Shown piece by piece: positions 41,921 through 51,466 of a stretch of DNA of 64,000 bases. The notes under the pieces were generated by a model that was not told where the DNA came from, did no database searches, and saw only the letters and a list, made by a program, of their open reading frames with translations. A program made the translations under genes and the position numbers. Origin of the DNA: Cupriavidus metallidurans CH34 (GTDB taxonomy: Bacteria > Pseudomonadota > Gammaproteobacteria > Burkholderiales > Burkholderiaceae). Numbering within the stretch: the first letter of the stretch is position 1; each line of letters opens with the position of its first letter. The stretch covers positions 3,224,001 through 3,288,000 of the forward strand of contig NC_007973.1 in NCBI RefSeq assembly GCF_000196015.1. Direction: 5' to 3'.

Positions 41921-43596
41921 TCCTCAATCTGGTCGAACGGTTTGGCCGGCGGCTGGTTGTCTGCCTGCTGCCCATCCATGTCAGCGCCCGGTGGTGGCGT
42001 GGTTTTGACAGGCGTTGCCGTTGCCTTGAGATGCTGGCGTCGATCCGCGTCGCGCCGCGCCTTGCGCGTAGCCTTCTGCGCGGTGGTAACGATTTCGCGC
42101 ATCTGGCCGATCATGCGGAACAACGCCGACTCATCCACCTGTTCGCGCCCTTGCTGCCGCAATTTCGCCAGCGCCTGTCGTTGTTCCCAGAGGGTGACAG
42201 CCGGGTGCGACAAGGTACGGTAGGGAATTTCCAGGTAGTGCTGCCCCTCTGGTTCCAGCACCCATATGCGGCTGATGTCGCGCGGGTCGCGCCGGATCAG
42301 GAACGCAGGCAAGCGGTCCCGCCGAGCTATCCACGGCTTGAGCGCATCGGCGTAGTAGTGGATGTGGTCGATGACGAAGCCGGTGCGGGTCAGCGTGCGG
42401 CGGATGATGGGCAGAAAATCGACCAGAAAAGCCGTAGCGCGAGTGATGACGGTTGGCACGCCGGTCCGCGTGATAGCTTCGGCCCAGCGCGCGGCCGGCG
42501 GTTGGAGCAGGCCGTTGTGCACGGAGCCGTGATAGGTGCCGACCGCCAATGTGAGCCAGCGCTCCAGCTCGCGCAGTGTCAGGGCGGCCATCTTCTCGGA
42601 GGCGTATTCCCCGCGCTGGTCAGGATTGGAGAAGGTCGTCCCCGGCAATTCGTCGTGGATCATCTGCATCGCCGTGCCGATGATCCGTTCCACGATACCG
42701 CCGTAGTGCGGCTGCCCAAGCGGGCGATAGTCCAACCGGATGCCATGCTGCTCGCAGCCACGGCGCAGCGCCTCGCTCTTGAACTCAGCCGCGTTGTCCA
42801 AGTAGAGCAGTCTGGGCTTGCCGCTCATCGGCCAATCCATCTCTACGTTCAACCCTTCCAACCAAGGGCGCTTGTCGCAGGCGGCATGCACCAAGCACAA
42901 GCCGACCGAGACGGCGGACGGGGCTTCCAGCGTAACGACCATGCCAACCACGCAGCGGGTGAATACGTCGATGGCGAGGGTCAGGTATGGACGGCCAATC
43001 GGTTGCCGGTCGCGCTCGTCCACCACGATCAGGTCGATGACTGTGTGGTCGATCTGCACCTGCTCCAGCGGCGCGGAGACGGGTGGCGGAACACCACCAA
43101 CACCTTGCAGGTCGCGGGCGGCATCTTGTCCTTCCCGGCGGTGAGTGACCTCGCGCGGATCGAGGCCGGCGATCCGCAGAGCCACCGTGTTGCGCGCCGG
43201 CACCCGCAGCTTTTGCAGCTTGCACGCCCGCACAACTTCGCGGTGGAACGCCGCCAAGCTACGCTTCTGCTTGGTCAGGAAGCGCTTTTGCAGTAACTCG
43301 CGGATGATTCGTTCGACCGACTCCGGCAAGCGGCCTTTACCTTTGCCACCGCTCGACTGCCCAAGAGCCAAGTCAGTGACCAGCCCCGATCCTAGCCGGG
43401 CACGGCGGATCAGGACGTAGACCTGCCGCCGGGACAGCCCCAATGCCTGGGCTGCCGCGTCGGCCGCTTCATGCCCAACCGTCTCCGACTGCGCCAACGG
43501 CCCAATGATCTCCGCGCGACGACGCGCACGCTCCCATGCCTGTTCTGGCAGGGTGGCCACGCCGTGCTCGGTAATCGGTGCGGTATCGGTCGCCAT
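41914..43596 (-). CDS. tniA: DDE transposase TniA
   Basis: A 560-residue D,D(35)E transposase of the Tn7/Mu-like Tn402 family. N-terminal helix-turn-helix domains include ALGLSRRQVYVLIRRAR. The rve core has the first Asp in VQIDHTVIDLIVVDE, the second in LLYLDNAAEFKSEAL and the Glu in GIVERIIGTAMQ. The Mu-type C-terminal domain is complete. ATG 43596 gives the usual MATDT-type start; ATG 43602, two codons earlier, is also possible. It lies 117 bp inside the transposon end. Confidence 0.95.
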   Translation of the reverse strand: MATDTAPITEHGVATLPEQAWERARRRAEIIGPLAQSETVGHEAADAAAQALGLSRRQVYVLIRRARLGSGLVTDLALGQSSGGKGKGRLPESVERIIRELLQKRFLTKQKRSLAAFHREVVRACKLQKLRVPARNTVALRIAGLDPREVTHRREGQDAARDLQGVGGVPPPVSAPLEQVQIDHTVIDLIVVDERDRQPIGRPYLTLAIDVFTRCVVGMVVTLEAPSAVSVGLCLVHAACDKRPWLEGLNVEMDWPMSGKPRLLYLDNAAEFKSEALRRGCEQHGIRLDYRPLGQPHYGGIVERIIGTAMQMIHDELPGTTFSNPDQRGEYASEKMAALTLRELERWLTLAVGTYHGSVHNGLLQPPAARWAEAITRTGVPTVITRATAFLVDFLPIIRRTLTRTGFVIDHIHYYADALKPWIARRDRLPAFLIRRDPRDISRIWVLEPEGQHYLEIPYRTLSHPAVTLWEQRQALAKLRQQGREQVDESALFRMIGQMREIVTTAQKATRKARRDADRRQHLKATATPVKTTPPPGADMDGQQADNQPPAKPFDQIEEW

Positions 43597-43712
43597 GCTC
43601 ATCTCGCTTTGGTGCACACGAGTATTGAGCATAGACGAGTTTCGTGCAGAGGAGTCCTGATATCTGGCTGTCAGGAGCCGTATGCACAAGAGGCTTCAAA
43701 CCGCGCTGAATG

Positions 43713-43737
43713 GTGCAGTCGTCTTCTGAAAATGACA
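43713..43737 (-). repeat. Tn402-type terminal repeat, tni end (IRt)
   Basis: This is an exact inverted match of the 25-bp repeat at 33335-33359. It joins directly to the truncated RND-pump gene at 43738. Confidence 0.93.
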
Positions 43738-46498
43738 CGACCGAAGCAGGCACCGACAGGTACTGCCCCGACAGCCACAGCGCCGCCACGCCGCCGACCA
43801 TGGCAAACGGCACGTTGCCGAGGATGAGCGCGGCCTGCCGCACCGAGCCGAAGGTCATGAACAGCACGAAGAAAATCAGTCCCAGGGCCACCGGCACCAC
43901 CATGCCAAGGCGGGCCGCTGCGCGTTGCTGGTTCTCGAACTGCCCACCCCATTCGACGCGGTAGCCGGGCGGCAGCGGCACGTCGCGCACCACGGCGGCG
44001 CGCGCTTCATCCACGAAGCCGACCAGATCGCGCCCACTCACGCTGGACTGGATCAGCGCGAAGCGCGAGCCGTTCTCGCGCCGCACCAGCACGGGGCCAT
44101 CAGTGGTGGCGATGCGCGCCAGCGAGGTCAAGGGGATTTCGCCCTGATCGCCACGGGCGAGCTGCAAGTCCTTGAACCGCTCGGCCGATCCGCGCAGCCG
44201 GGCATCCCCGCGCACCACGATGGGCGTGCGCCTGTCCGGCTCGATCACCAACCCGGCCGGCACGCCTTCGAGCTGCGCGCGCAGCTCGTCCTGAACCTGC
44301 GTCACGGCCAGTCCGGCGCGCCCCGCCGCCTGCGCATCCACCTTCACCTGCAGGTATTCCACGCTGTCGCTGGCCTGGGTGAGCACGTCGCGCGCACCGG
44401 GCACTTTCTCGATGCGAGCGGCCATGCGCTGCGCCAGATCGCCCAGCGTTTGCAGATCAGGGCCGAATAGCTTGACGGCCACGTCGCCCCGGCTGCCGGT
44501 GAGCATTTCCGAGATGCGCATCTCGATGGGCTGGGTAAAGCCGAATTCCAGGCCGGGGAAGGCATCCATCACCTTGCGTATCTCGGCACTCAACGCGTCC
44601 TTGTCGGCTGCATGCCAATCCTTGCGCGGTGCGAGCTGCATGAACAGGTCGGTTTCGTTCAGGCCCATCGGGTCGAGCCCCAGCTCGTCGGAGCCCACCC
44701 GCCCGATGCTGTGCCGCACCTCGGGCACCGCCGCACCGATGGCCTTCTGCACTGCCAGGTCAATCTCCAGCGAGCGCTGCAACCCGATGGACGGCGGCTT
44801 TTGCAGTTGCAGCAGGATATCGCCCTCGTCCATCGTCGGCATGAACGCCTTGCCCGTGCCGAGGTAGGCCACCACACCCAATGCCAGGGCCGCGATGGCG
44901 ACCGCCGATGCGCGTAGCGGGTGGTGAAGCGCAGCCTCCAGCAGCGGTTGGTACAGGCGCGTGGCCCAGCGCATCACCCACGGCTCGGTGTGAGCGTGTT
45001 CCTTGAGCAGCAGCGAGGCCAGCACCGGCACCAGCGTGAGCGACAGCAGCAGCGAGACGCCCAGGGCGAATACGATGGTCAGCGCCACCGGCACAAACAG
45101 TTTGCCTTCCAACCCTTGCAGAGTGAGCAGGGGCATGAAGGTCAGACAGATGATGAGGATGCCCGAGGCCACAGGCATGGCGACCTCGCGCGCCGCGGCG
45201 AATATGCGGTGCAGGCGCGGCTGGTGCGCACTGGGCGCGTGCGGGTCGAGCCGACTGACGGCGTTTTCCACCACCACTACGGCAGCGTCCACCAGCATGC
45301 CGATGGCGATCGCGAGGCCCCCCAAGCTCATCAGGTTGGCGCTCATGCCGACCAGACGCATCAGCAAGAAGGTGCCCAGTACCGCCAAAGGCACCATCAC
45401 CGCCACAACCAGCGCGGCGCGAAGCTCGCCGAGGAACAGAAGCAGCAGGATAACGACCAGTACCGTCGCTTCCAGCAAGGCGCTTTCCACCGTGCCCACG
45501 GCGCGCTCGATCAGCGTGCTGCGGTCATAGAACGGCACCACCTTGACGCCGGGCGGCAGGCTGGGAGTCACCTCGTCCAGCCGGGCTCGAATGGCTTTGA
45601 CCAGCGCCGAGGCATCGGCCCCGCGCAGCGCCACCACGATGCCTTCCACCGCTTCGCCCGCGCCGTCCCGGGTGACTGCGCCATATCGCGTCACGCCTTC
45701 GATGCGCACCTGGGCCACGTCGCCCAGGCGAACTGGGGCCGTACCATTGGCCCCCGCGCGCAGGATCAGACGGGATAAATCGTCCAAAGTGTGGATCGCG
45801 CCTTCGGCGCGCACGATCAGCGTGTCTTCGCCTGCATCCAGGCGGCCCGCACCGTCATTGCGGTTGTTGCGGCCGATCGCCGTGATGACATCAGAGAAGC
45901 TGAGGCCCGCAGCGGAAAGCCGTGCGCGATCCGGCACCACAGCAAAGCTCTTGGCTTCTCCACCCAGCACGTTGACATCAGCAACACCGGGCAGCGTGCG
46001 CAGGGCCGGGCGCAGCGTCCAGTCCAGTAGGGCGCGGCGCTCGCTCAACGTGAGGCCACCGCCTTCGATGGTGAACATGAACACGTCCGACAGCGGTGTC
46101 GAAATCGGCGCCAGCCCGCCGCTGACGCCTTCGGGCAGGCTGCCCGAAACGCCGGCATAGCGTTCAGCCACCTGCTGACGCGCCCAGTAGATGTCGCTGC
46201 CTTCGGCAAAGTCCAGCGTGATGTCGGCTATGGCGTACTTGGCCGTGGAGCGCAGCATCACGCCCCGCGGCACACCGAGCAACTCCATCTCCAGCGGCGT
46301 GATCACGCGCGACTCCACCTCCTCGGGCGTCATGCCAGGGGCCTTGATAATCAGCTTGACCTGCGTGGGGGAAATATCCGGATAGGCGTCGATCGGCAAT
46401 TGCAGGAAGGCCGCCAGGCCCGCACCCGCCAAAGCCAGCACGCCAAGCAGTACCAGCGCACGTTGGCGCAGGGAAAATTCAATCAGACGGGACAACAT
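43738..46498 (-). pseudogene. Heavy-metal RND efflux pump (CusA/CzcA family), 3' end lost to the transposon
   Basis: About 920 native codons of an inner-membrane RND pump, normally near 1040. It has the N-terminal helix, the porter domains and most transmembrane helices. The helix-4 proton-relay motif reads GMLVDAAVVVVEN, between the CusA and CzcA types, so the exported ion cannot be named. The frame reaches LSGQYLSVPAS and then enters the 25-bp transposon end; it continues in frame for 90 codons of antisense tniA DNA before a stop at 43469. The last helices are missing, so pumping is unlikely. The adaptor gene lies 13 bp upstream. Confidence 0.9.
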
Positions 46499-46511
46499 GC
46501 GTGGTCGCCCC

Positions 46512-47735
46512 TCATTGCAATGGAATCATGGATTTAAGCAGTGCCGTACCGCGCACGACGACCTGCATGCCTGCCGCAAGCGGCGCAGTGTCTGGCGAGA
46601 CGGCACGCACGGCGCTTGACGCATCTGATTCGTCTTGCCCCAGCAGTCGCACCGGAACAGCGCGGACGCGTAGGTCGCCGTGCTTGTCTTGCGATGACGG
46701 CTCAGCAACGTAGACCACGTGGGCGCTGCCCGCTGGCAGCAGTGCGGACGATGGCACGCTCAAGGTGCCCTGCGGTGCTGGCAGCAACAGCGCGACACTG
46801 ATCTGCTGCCCGGCCGCATAGCGGTCTGCCCCTGCCTGATCTGCATCGACGCGGGCACGTACCCGCAGGCTCTGACTACTGAGGTCAGTGTCGCCACCAA
46901 CAGCCGTCACGCGAGCGATCGTGCCATCGGGAAGACGCACTTCCAAGCCTGGGTGGAGATCCGAGCGCCAGCGCAGCGGAACCGCGACGCTGACATCCAG
47001 CGGGCCAGGCTGAGCCACTATGAAGGCGATGTCGAGCGGCGCGACCGCCTGCCCGAGGCTCAGGTGACGACGCATCACCCGCCCGGACAAAGGCGCCAGC
47101 AATTCATACTCGCCGGCCTGCCCGCCGCTAACGGGTCGAAGCCGTGCGAGGGCGCCATTGGCCTCTTGCAACGTACTTTGCGCAGCCGCCGCGCGCGCCT
47201 GGGTTTGCTCGTTGCGCGTGGCTGGGATGATGCCCTCGGCCAAGAGCGTGGCATCGCGCCGGGCCTGCGCCGTAGCCACCGCCGCTTCGGTGCGGGCACG
47301 CGCCAGATCAGCCTGAGACGCCAGAACGTCCTTGCTCTGGATGCGCGCCAGTGCCTGACCTTGGCGCACTGCGGCGCCTTCATCGACCAGAACGCGCGTC
47401 ACCACACCGCCATATGGCGCCACGACCTGCGCGCTAGCCGAGAGTGGTGCCACCGTCTGCGCGGGTAAGCTATCCAGCGGTATCACTGCAGCATCCTTGA
47501 CGAGTGCGGTTTCCACACCCTGCGCGCGAAGCTGAGTGGCATTGAGGTGAACGCCGCCAGCGTTCGGTTGGGCGACAGCTTCGCTCGCGTCTTTATCGGC
47601 TACGGTTGTCTGCTGGGTTGCCCAAGCCCACCAGCCGTACCCTACGGCAGCCAGAACTGCCACACCGACGGCGGACAGGGCCAAGGTCTTGGTTCGGCTG
47701 GAGGTGCCCGCCGCTTTCAAGGTCGGGAAGCTCAT
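46512..47735 (-). CDS. RND efflux periplasmic adaptor protein (CusB/CzcB family)
   Basis: A 407-residue membrane-fusion protein. An N-terminal anchor (ALSAVGVAVLAAVGYGWWAWA) is followed by the split lipoyl domain, with the half-motif GGVVTRVLVDEGAAVRQGQALARI near residue 130. A long alpha-hairpin rich in Arg, Ala and Gln and the C-terminal beta-barrel domains follow. It would link the neighbouring pump to an outer-membrane channel. No channel gene (czcC type) is present. ATG 47735 is preferred because upstream frame codons lack family similarity. Confidence 0.88.
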   Translation of the reverse strand: MSFPTLKAAGTSSRTKTLALSAVGVAVLAAVGYGWWAWATQQTTVADKDASEAVAQPNAGGVHLNATQLRAQGVETALVKDAAVIPLDSLPAQTVAPLSASAQVVAPYGGVVTRVLVDEGAAVRQGQALARIQSKDVLASQADLARARTEAAVATAQARRDATLLAEGIIPATRNEQTQARAAAAQSTLQEANGALARLRPVSGGQAGEYELLAPLSGRVMRRHLSLGQAVAPLDIAFIVAQPGPLDVSVAVPLRWRSDLHPGLEVRLPDGTIARVTAVGGDTDLSSQSLRVRARVDADQAGADRYAAGQQISVALLLPAPQGTLSVPSSALLPAGSAHVVYVAEPSSQDKHGDLRVRAVPVRLLGQDESDASSAVRAVSPDTAPLAAGMQVVVRGTALLKSMIPLQ

Positions 47736-48056
47736 GCTTGTGCCGCCCCAAATGACGTAGAGCAGAGTAGAGAGCACACAGCGCGAATTGAAAATTCGTC
47801 GCATATGAAGCGGTGCGCGAGGTTAATGAGGCGAAACATGCGGTCGATCTCTTGTAAAGATCAGCTCATGTTCTTCGGTGAAGCTTTGAGAAAGCTTTGG
47901 AGAAAGCGAAATTTTCTCTGTACGATCTATTCAGAAAAAAACCGCTTGTCTTGAGCCACAAGCTGCCGGTAAGTTGACTTCTCAGTCACTTGATCCGATA
48001 GCCAGGATAGCCAGCGGTTCGCTTTTTTGCCATCTCAAACATCGGGGCCATGCGCC

Positions 48057-48608
48057 ATGGACATCAAGAATTCCGAATACCGTTTCAGTCCCTTGGTCAT
48101 AGGCTTGCACTGGCTGACCGTGATTCTCATCATTGCGGTCTATGCGAGCATGGAATTGCGCGGACTGGCACCCAAGGGAGCCTTGAGAGACGCCATGAAG
48201 TCCTTGCACTACCTGCTGGGCCTCAGCGTTCTGGTGATCGTCGTGATCCGTATCGGGGTGCGCATCCAGGCGGGCGTGAAGCCCGCGATCCAACCACCCA
48301 TGCCACGCTGGCAGGCCACGCTCGCCGATGGCATGCACTATGCGCTCTACAGCTTCATGCTCGCCATGCCGCTGCTCGGATGGCTCACCTTGAGTGCGGC
48401 GGGCAAGCCGATTGTTCTGTTTGGCTTGCCCGTTCCCTCTCTGATCGGCACCGACGTTGCTTTGTCGCGCCAACTCAAGGATGTCCATGAGGCGCTGGCG
48501 ACATTGGGCTATGTCTTGATCGGATTGCATGCGATGGCGGCGCTGTTGCACCACTACGTCATGCGTGACAACACAGTGGTTCGCATGCTTCCCGGTCGAC
48601 GCCCCTGA
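48057..48608 (+). CDS. Cytochrome b561 family protein
   Basis: A 183-residue four-helix membrane cytochrome. Conserved heme-binding His residues appear in FSPLVIGLHWLTV, MKSLHYLLGLS, ADGMHYALYSF and DVHEALATLGYVLIGLHAMAALLHHY. Bacterial relatives such as CybB move electrons between quinol and superoxide or periplasmic acceptors. It is followed by a VIT-family gene, with a 41-bp gap. The 320 bp between it and the adaptor gene start is a divergent, AT-rich promoter region. Confidence 0.9.
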   Translation: MDIKNSEYRFSPLVIGLHWLTVILIIAVYASMELRGLAPKGALRDAMKSLHYLLGLSVLVIVVIRIGVRIQAGVKPAIQPPMPRWQATLADGMHYALYSFMLAMPLLGWLTLSAAGKPIVLFGLPVPSLIGTDVALSRQLKDVHEALATLGYVLIGLHAMAALLHHYVMRDNTVVRMLPGRRP

Positions 48609-48649
48609 CCTACTGGCCTCAGGCTGCTTTACATGAATTCGAATCTCCA

Positions 48650-49357
48650 ATGACCAAATTTCACCACCGCGCCCACCCTGAAAGTCACCGCACTGAACAT
48701 ATCGGATGGCTGCGCGCCGCTGTTCTGGGTGCCAATGACGGCATCATTTCCACGGCCAGCCTAGTTGCAGGCGTGGCTGCTGCCCATGCAAGCCATGCCA
48801 GCATCATGACCACGGCCATCGCGGGGTTGGTAGCCGGCGCCATGTCCATGGCTGCAGGCGAGTTCGTGTCGGTCTATTCACAAGCTGATACGGAAAAGGC
48901 AGATCTGGCGCGGGAGCGTGATGAACTGAAGAACAGTCCGGAAGCCGAACATCGCGAACTCACGGCCATCTATGTTCGGCGTGGCTTGGATCATCGACTC
49001 GCGGATCAGGTCGCCACGCAATTGATGGTGCATGATGCGCTAGGCGCGCACGCGCGCGATGAATTGGGCATCTCTGAAACCTTGAGCGCTCGCCCGCTGC
49101 AAGCCGCCATGGCGTCTGCTGGAAGCTTCGCCGTTGGTGCGGCCATGCCGCTGGCCGTGGTTCTGTTGGCGCCGGAGCAGAGCCTGCTCTATTGGATCGT
49201 CGCGACGGCGATTGTCTTCCTGGCCCTGCTCGGCGCTGCGGCTGCTGCCGTGGGTGGTACGCCGCTCTTCAAAAGTGCGCTGCGCGTCGCGTTCTGGGGC
49301 ACATTTGCCATGGCGGTGACAGCGGGCGTGGGAGCCATGTTCGGCACCGCGGTGTAG
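48650..49357 (+). CDS. VIT1/CCC1-family membrane transporter
   Basis: A 235-residue inner-membrane protein of the vacuolar iron transporter family, which moves Fe(II) or Mn(II). The family starts are clear: LRAAVLGANDGIISTASLVAGVA and GAMSMAAGEFVSVYSQADTEKADL, followed by a cytoplasmic helical region with Glu and His residues that bind metal in plant VIT1. Three further helices follow. It lies beside cytochrome b561 and faces a two-component system and ferric-reductase-like gene, which suggests an iron or manganese role. Confidence 0.9.
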   Translation: MTKFHHRAHPESHRTEHIGWLRAAVLGANDGIISTASLVAGVAAAHASHASIMTTAIAGLVAGAMSMAAGEFVSVYSQADTEKADLARERDELKNSPEAEHRELTAIYVRRGLDHRLADQVATQLMVHDALGAHARDELGISETLSARPLQAAMASAGSFAVGAAMPLAVVLLAPEQSLLYWIVATAIVFLALLGAAAAAVGGTPLFKSALRVAFWGTFAMAVTAGVGAMFGTAV

Positions 49358-49370
49358 ATCTGTGTCAATG

Positions 49371-50783
49371 TCAGAGCAGCGGTGGCCAAGGGCCAAGCCG
49401 CGCGGACAGCCGACCATTGTCCAGTGAGAACGCCAGCGGTAGGTCTATGGCATGCGCGAGCGCCAGGGCCAGTGCAAGTCCCAGCCCAGCGTGGTGCGCC
49501 GTGCCACCTTCGGAATCCTTGCGCCAGAAGCGAAGGCCGAATTGCTCCAGATCGGATGCCTGCAAATTGGGAGCTGTGTTGACGATGGTCAACATCCAGC
49601 CGGAAGCCTCGCGCTCCAATCTACATTGAATGTCGTCGCATTCGGGCGCGTATTCAATGGCATTGCGCAAGAGGTTGGAGACGATGCGTTCGATCACGCC
49701 CTGATCACTTTGCACCCATGCCGATTCAGGCAAAGTCACGCGGATGGGTGACTTGGGTGCCATTTGCTGGACGTTGAGTCCCGCCAGCAACTCTTGTAGC
49801 AAAGCTGTCAGATCCAGAGGATCCAGCGCAAGTGTGTGTTGGCCGGATTCAAGCCGCGCCAACAACAGCAGAGTGTCCACACTGCGCTGCATGCGCGAAC
49901 TGGCCTGGATCATTGCATTCAGGGCGCGCTGGATTCGGGTCGGGTCGGCATCGATCAAAGCGTTTTCTGCGCTGATGCGGATTTCCGCCAGGGGCGTGCG
50001 CAACTCGTGGGCCACATCGCGGGAGAAGCGGCGCTCGCGGACAATGGCCGCATACAGGTGATGCAAGCCCTGATTGAAGGCTTCGGCAAACGGACGCAGT
50101 TCACGGGGAAAGTCCGCTCCGATCCGCGCAATCGGCCGATCCGAACGCAGATCGGCCAGTTGCTCGCCGACCCGCTCCAGCATGACCACGATATGCCGAA
50201 CCATGAGCAGCGCCAGGCCCGTCGCTAGCAGCGTTGCCAGCACAATACCGCCCAAGAGCGCAAAGTGGATGCGCCGCTCGGTTTGATCCCAATCCCGGCG
50301 TTCTGTTGCGACGACTAATAGCTGAGACCTCTCTCCAGTTACCGACACGCGCGTCGCCAGCGCGCGGCCCGCGTGGCCATCCGGAAGTGTCACGTCGTAA
50401 TAGCGCGGGGTGCCTTGCTCCACCGGGCCAAGCGATAGCTCGGCGCCTGCACTGCTGGGAGACCGTAGCAAGGTCCGGTGGGTCTGTGAATCGAAGATCG
50501 TGAAGAACTCGGTATGCCCGCCATGCTCATATTCCGGCATGAGGCTTTCGAGCTTTCTCGCATCCAACTCCTGCAGCACGCGCCCCACCGCCGCTGATCG
50601 TTGCATCAGGGTGGTATCCATCCGTCGATAGATTTCGTGGTCAATCCGGTAGTCGAGGACGGGAAACAGGATCGCGAAGGTTCCTCCAATGCAGATCACC
50701 AAGCTGGCAGCCAGCCGCCGCTGCAAGGACCAGGATCCGCCTTGACTCGCATCAGAAAGGGCTTCGGAATCGGGACGTACCAT
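49371..50783 (-). CDS. Sensor histidine kinase
   Basis: A 470-residue inner-membrane kinase. Helices at about residues 24-44 and 176-196 bracket a periplasmic sensor domain. The HAMP-like linker precedes the H-box FSRDVAHELRTPLAEIR with phospho-His H259. The N-box is SNLLRNAIEYAPECDD. The final G-box is weak (HHAGLGLALALALAHA), though GLGLALA is kept. It is the last gene of a run made of ferric-reductase-like protein, response regulator and kinase; the gap to the regulator is 3 bp. Confidence 0.9.
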   Translation of the reverse strand: MVRPDSEALSDASQGGSWSLQRRLAASLVICIGGTFAILFPVLDYRIDHEIYRRMDTTLMQRSAAVGRVLQELDARKLESLMPEYEHGGHTEFFTIFDSQTHRTLLRSPSSAGAELSLGPVEQGTPRYYDVTLPDGHAGRALATRVSVTGERSQLLVVATERRDWDQTERRIHFALLGGIVLATLLATGLALLMVRHIVVMLERVGEQLADLRSDRPIARIGADFPRELRPFAEAFNQGLHHLYAAIVRERRFSRDVAHELRTPLAEIRISAENALIDADPTRIQRALNAMIQASSRMQRSVDTLLLLARLESGQHTLALDPLDLTALLQELLAGLNVQQMAPKSPIRVTLPESAWVQSDQGVIERIVSNLLRNAIEYAPECDDIQCRLEREASGWMLTIVNTAPNLQASDLEQFGLRFWRKDSEGGTAHHAGLGLALALALAHAIDLPLAFSLDNGRLSARLGPWPPLL

Positions 50784-50786
50784 CGT

Positions 50787-51452
50787 TCAGGGCAGGATGT
50801 AGCCGAAGCCACGGCGTGTCACGATCAGTTCATCCAGGCCGCACTGGGCAAGCTTGGTTCGCAAGGTGCTGACGATCACCTCTACCACTTTGTCCGATGC
50901 ATCGCTGCGGCTGTCGTACAAATGTTCAAAAATCTGCGAGCGCGACAGCGTGGCGCCGCGCCGACGCAGCAGCAAGTCGAGCAGTCCATACTCCTTCGGC
51001 GTGAGCCCAAGATCAATGCACTTGAACCTCGCGATGCGCGAGCGCGGATCGACCTCCAGATCGCCGTGGCGCAGAACTGGAACGTCCCGTTGCGGCGGAC
51101 GCCGTACTAGCGCCCGCAGGCGAGCCAGCAGTTCGGCTAGCTCGAAGGGTTTTGTCAGGTAGTCATCGGCACCCGCATCCAAGGCCCGCACCCGGTCGTC
51201 GAGCAGTTCGCGCGCGGAGAGCACCAACACCGGTGCGGCATGGGCCTCCCGGCCCAATGCGCGCAACACGCCAAAGCCGTCCAGCCGGGGCAGCATCAAG
51301 TCCAGAATGATGGCGTCGTACCGGTAGCTGGCAAGAAACTTCAGCGCGGACACGCCATCGGCTGCTGTATCGCAGGCATAGCCTTCCGACTGAAGGCTCT
51401 GGCTCAGGGCTTCGGCCAGCGTTTGCGAGTCTTCCACGATCAATACGCGCAT
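50787..51452 (-). CDS. OmpR-family response regulator
   Basis: A 221-residue regulator. The receiver has VEDSQT, acceptor D51 (IILDLMLPRLDG) and YLTKPFEL. The winged-helix output domain ends VEVIVSTLRTKLAQCGLDELIVTRRGFGYIL. ATG 51452 is 14 bp after the ferric-reductase-like gene, so all three genes are likely one transcript. It may control that gene and perhaps the divergent cytochrome b561-VIT pair; no operator is visible. Confidence 0.92.
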   Translation of the reverse strand: MRVLIVEDSQTLAEALSQSLQSEGYACDTAADGVSALKFLASYRYDAIILDLMLPRLDGFGVLRALGREAHAAPVLVLSARELLDDRVRALDAGADDYLTKPFELAELLARLRALVRRPPQRDVPVLRHGDLEVDPRSRIARFKCIDLGLTPKEYGLLDLLLRRRGATLSRSQIFEHLYDSRSDASDKVVEVIVSTLRTKLAQCGLDELIVTRRGFGYILP

Positions 51453-51466
51453 GTGCTTTCTTCCGT

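Larger units (their letters stand above)
33335..43737. mobile_element. Tn402/Tn5053-family transposon with an uncharacterised membrane/two-component cargo
   Basis: A 10.4-kb element bounded by perfect 25-bp inverted repeats (33335-33359 and 43713-43737, beginning TGTCATTTTCAGAAGACG). The transposition module tniA-tniB-tniQ-tniR occupies 39114-43596 in the standard order. The cargo between the outer end and tniR is not an integron or mer operon; it is an eight-gene plus-strand run (33483-39047). The 5 bp outside each end differ (GGTAG and CGACC), so the present flanks were not made by one simple insertion. Confidence 0.92.
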
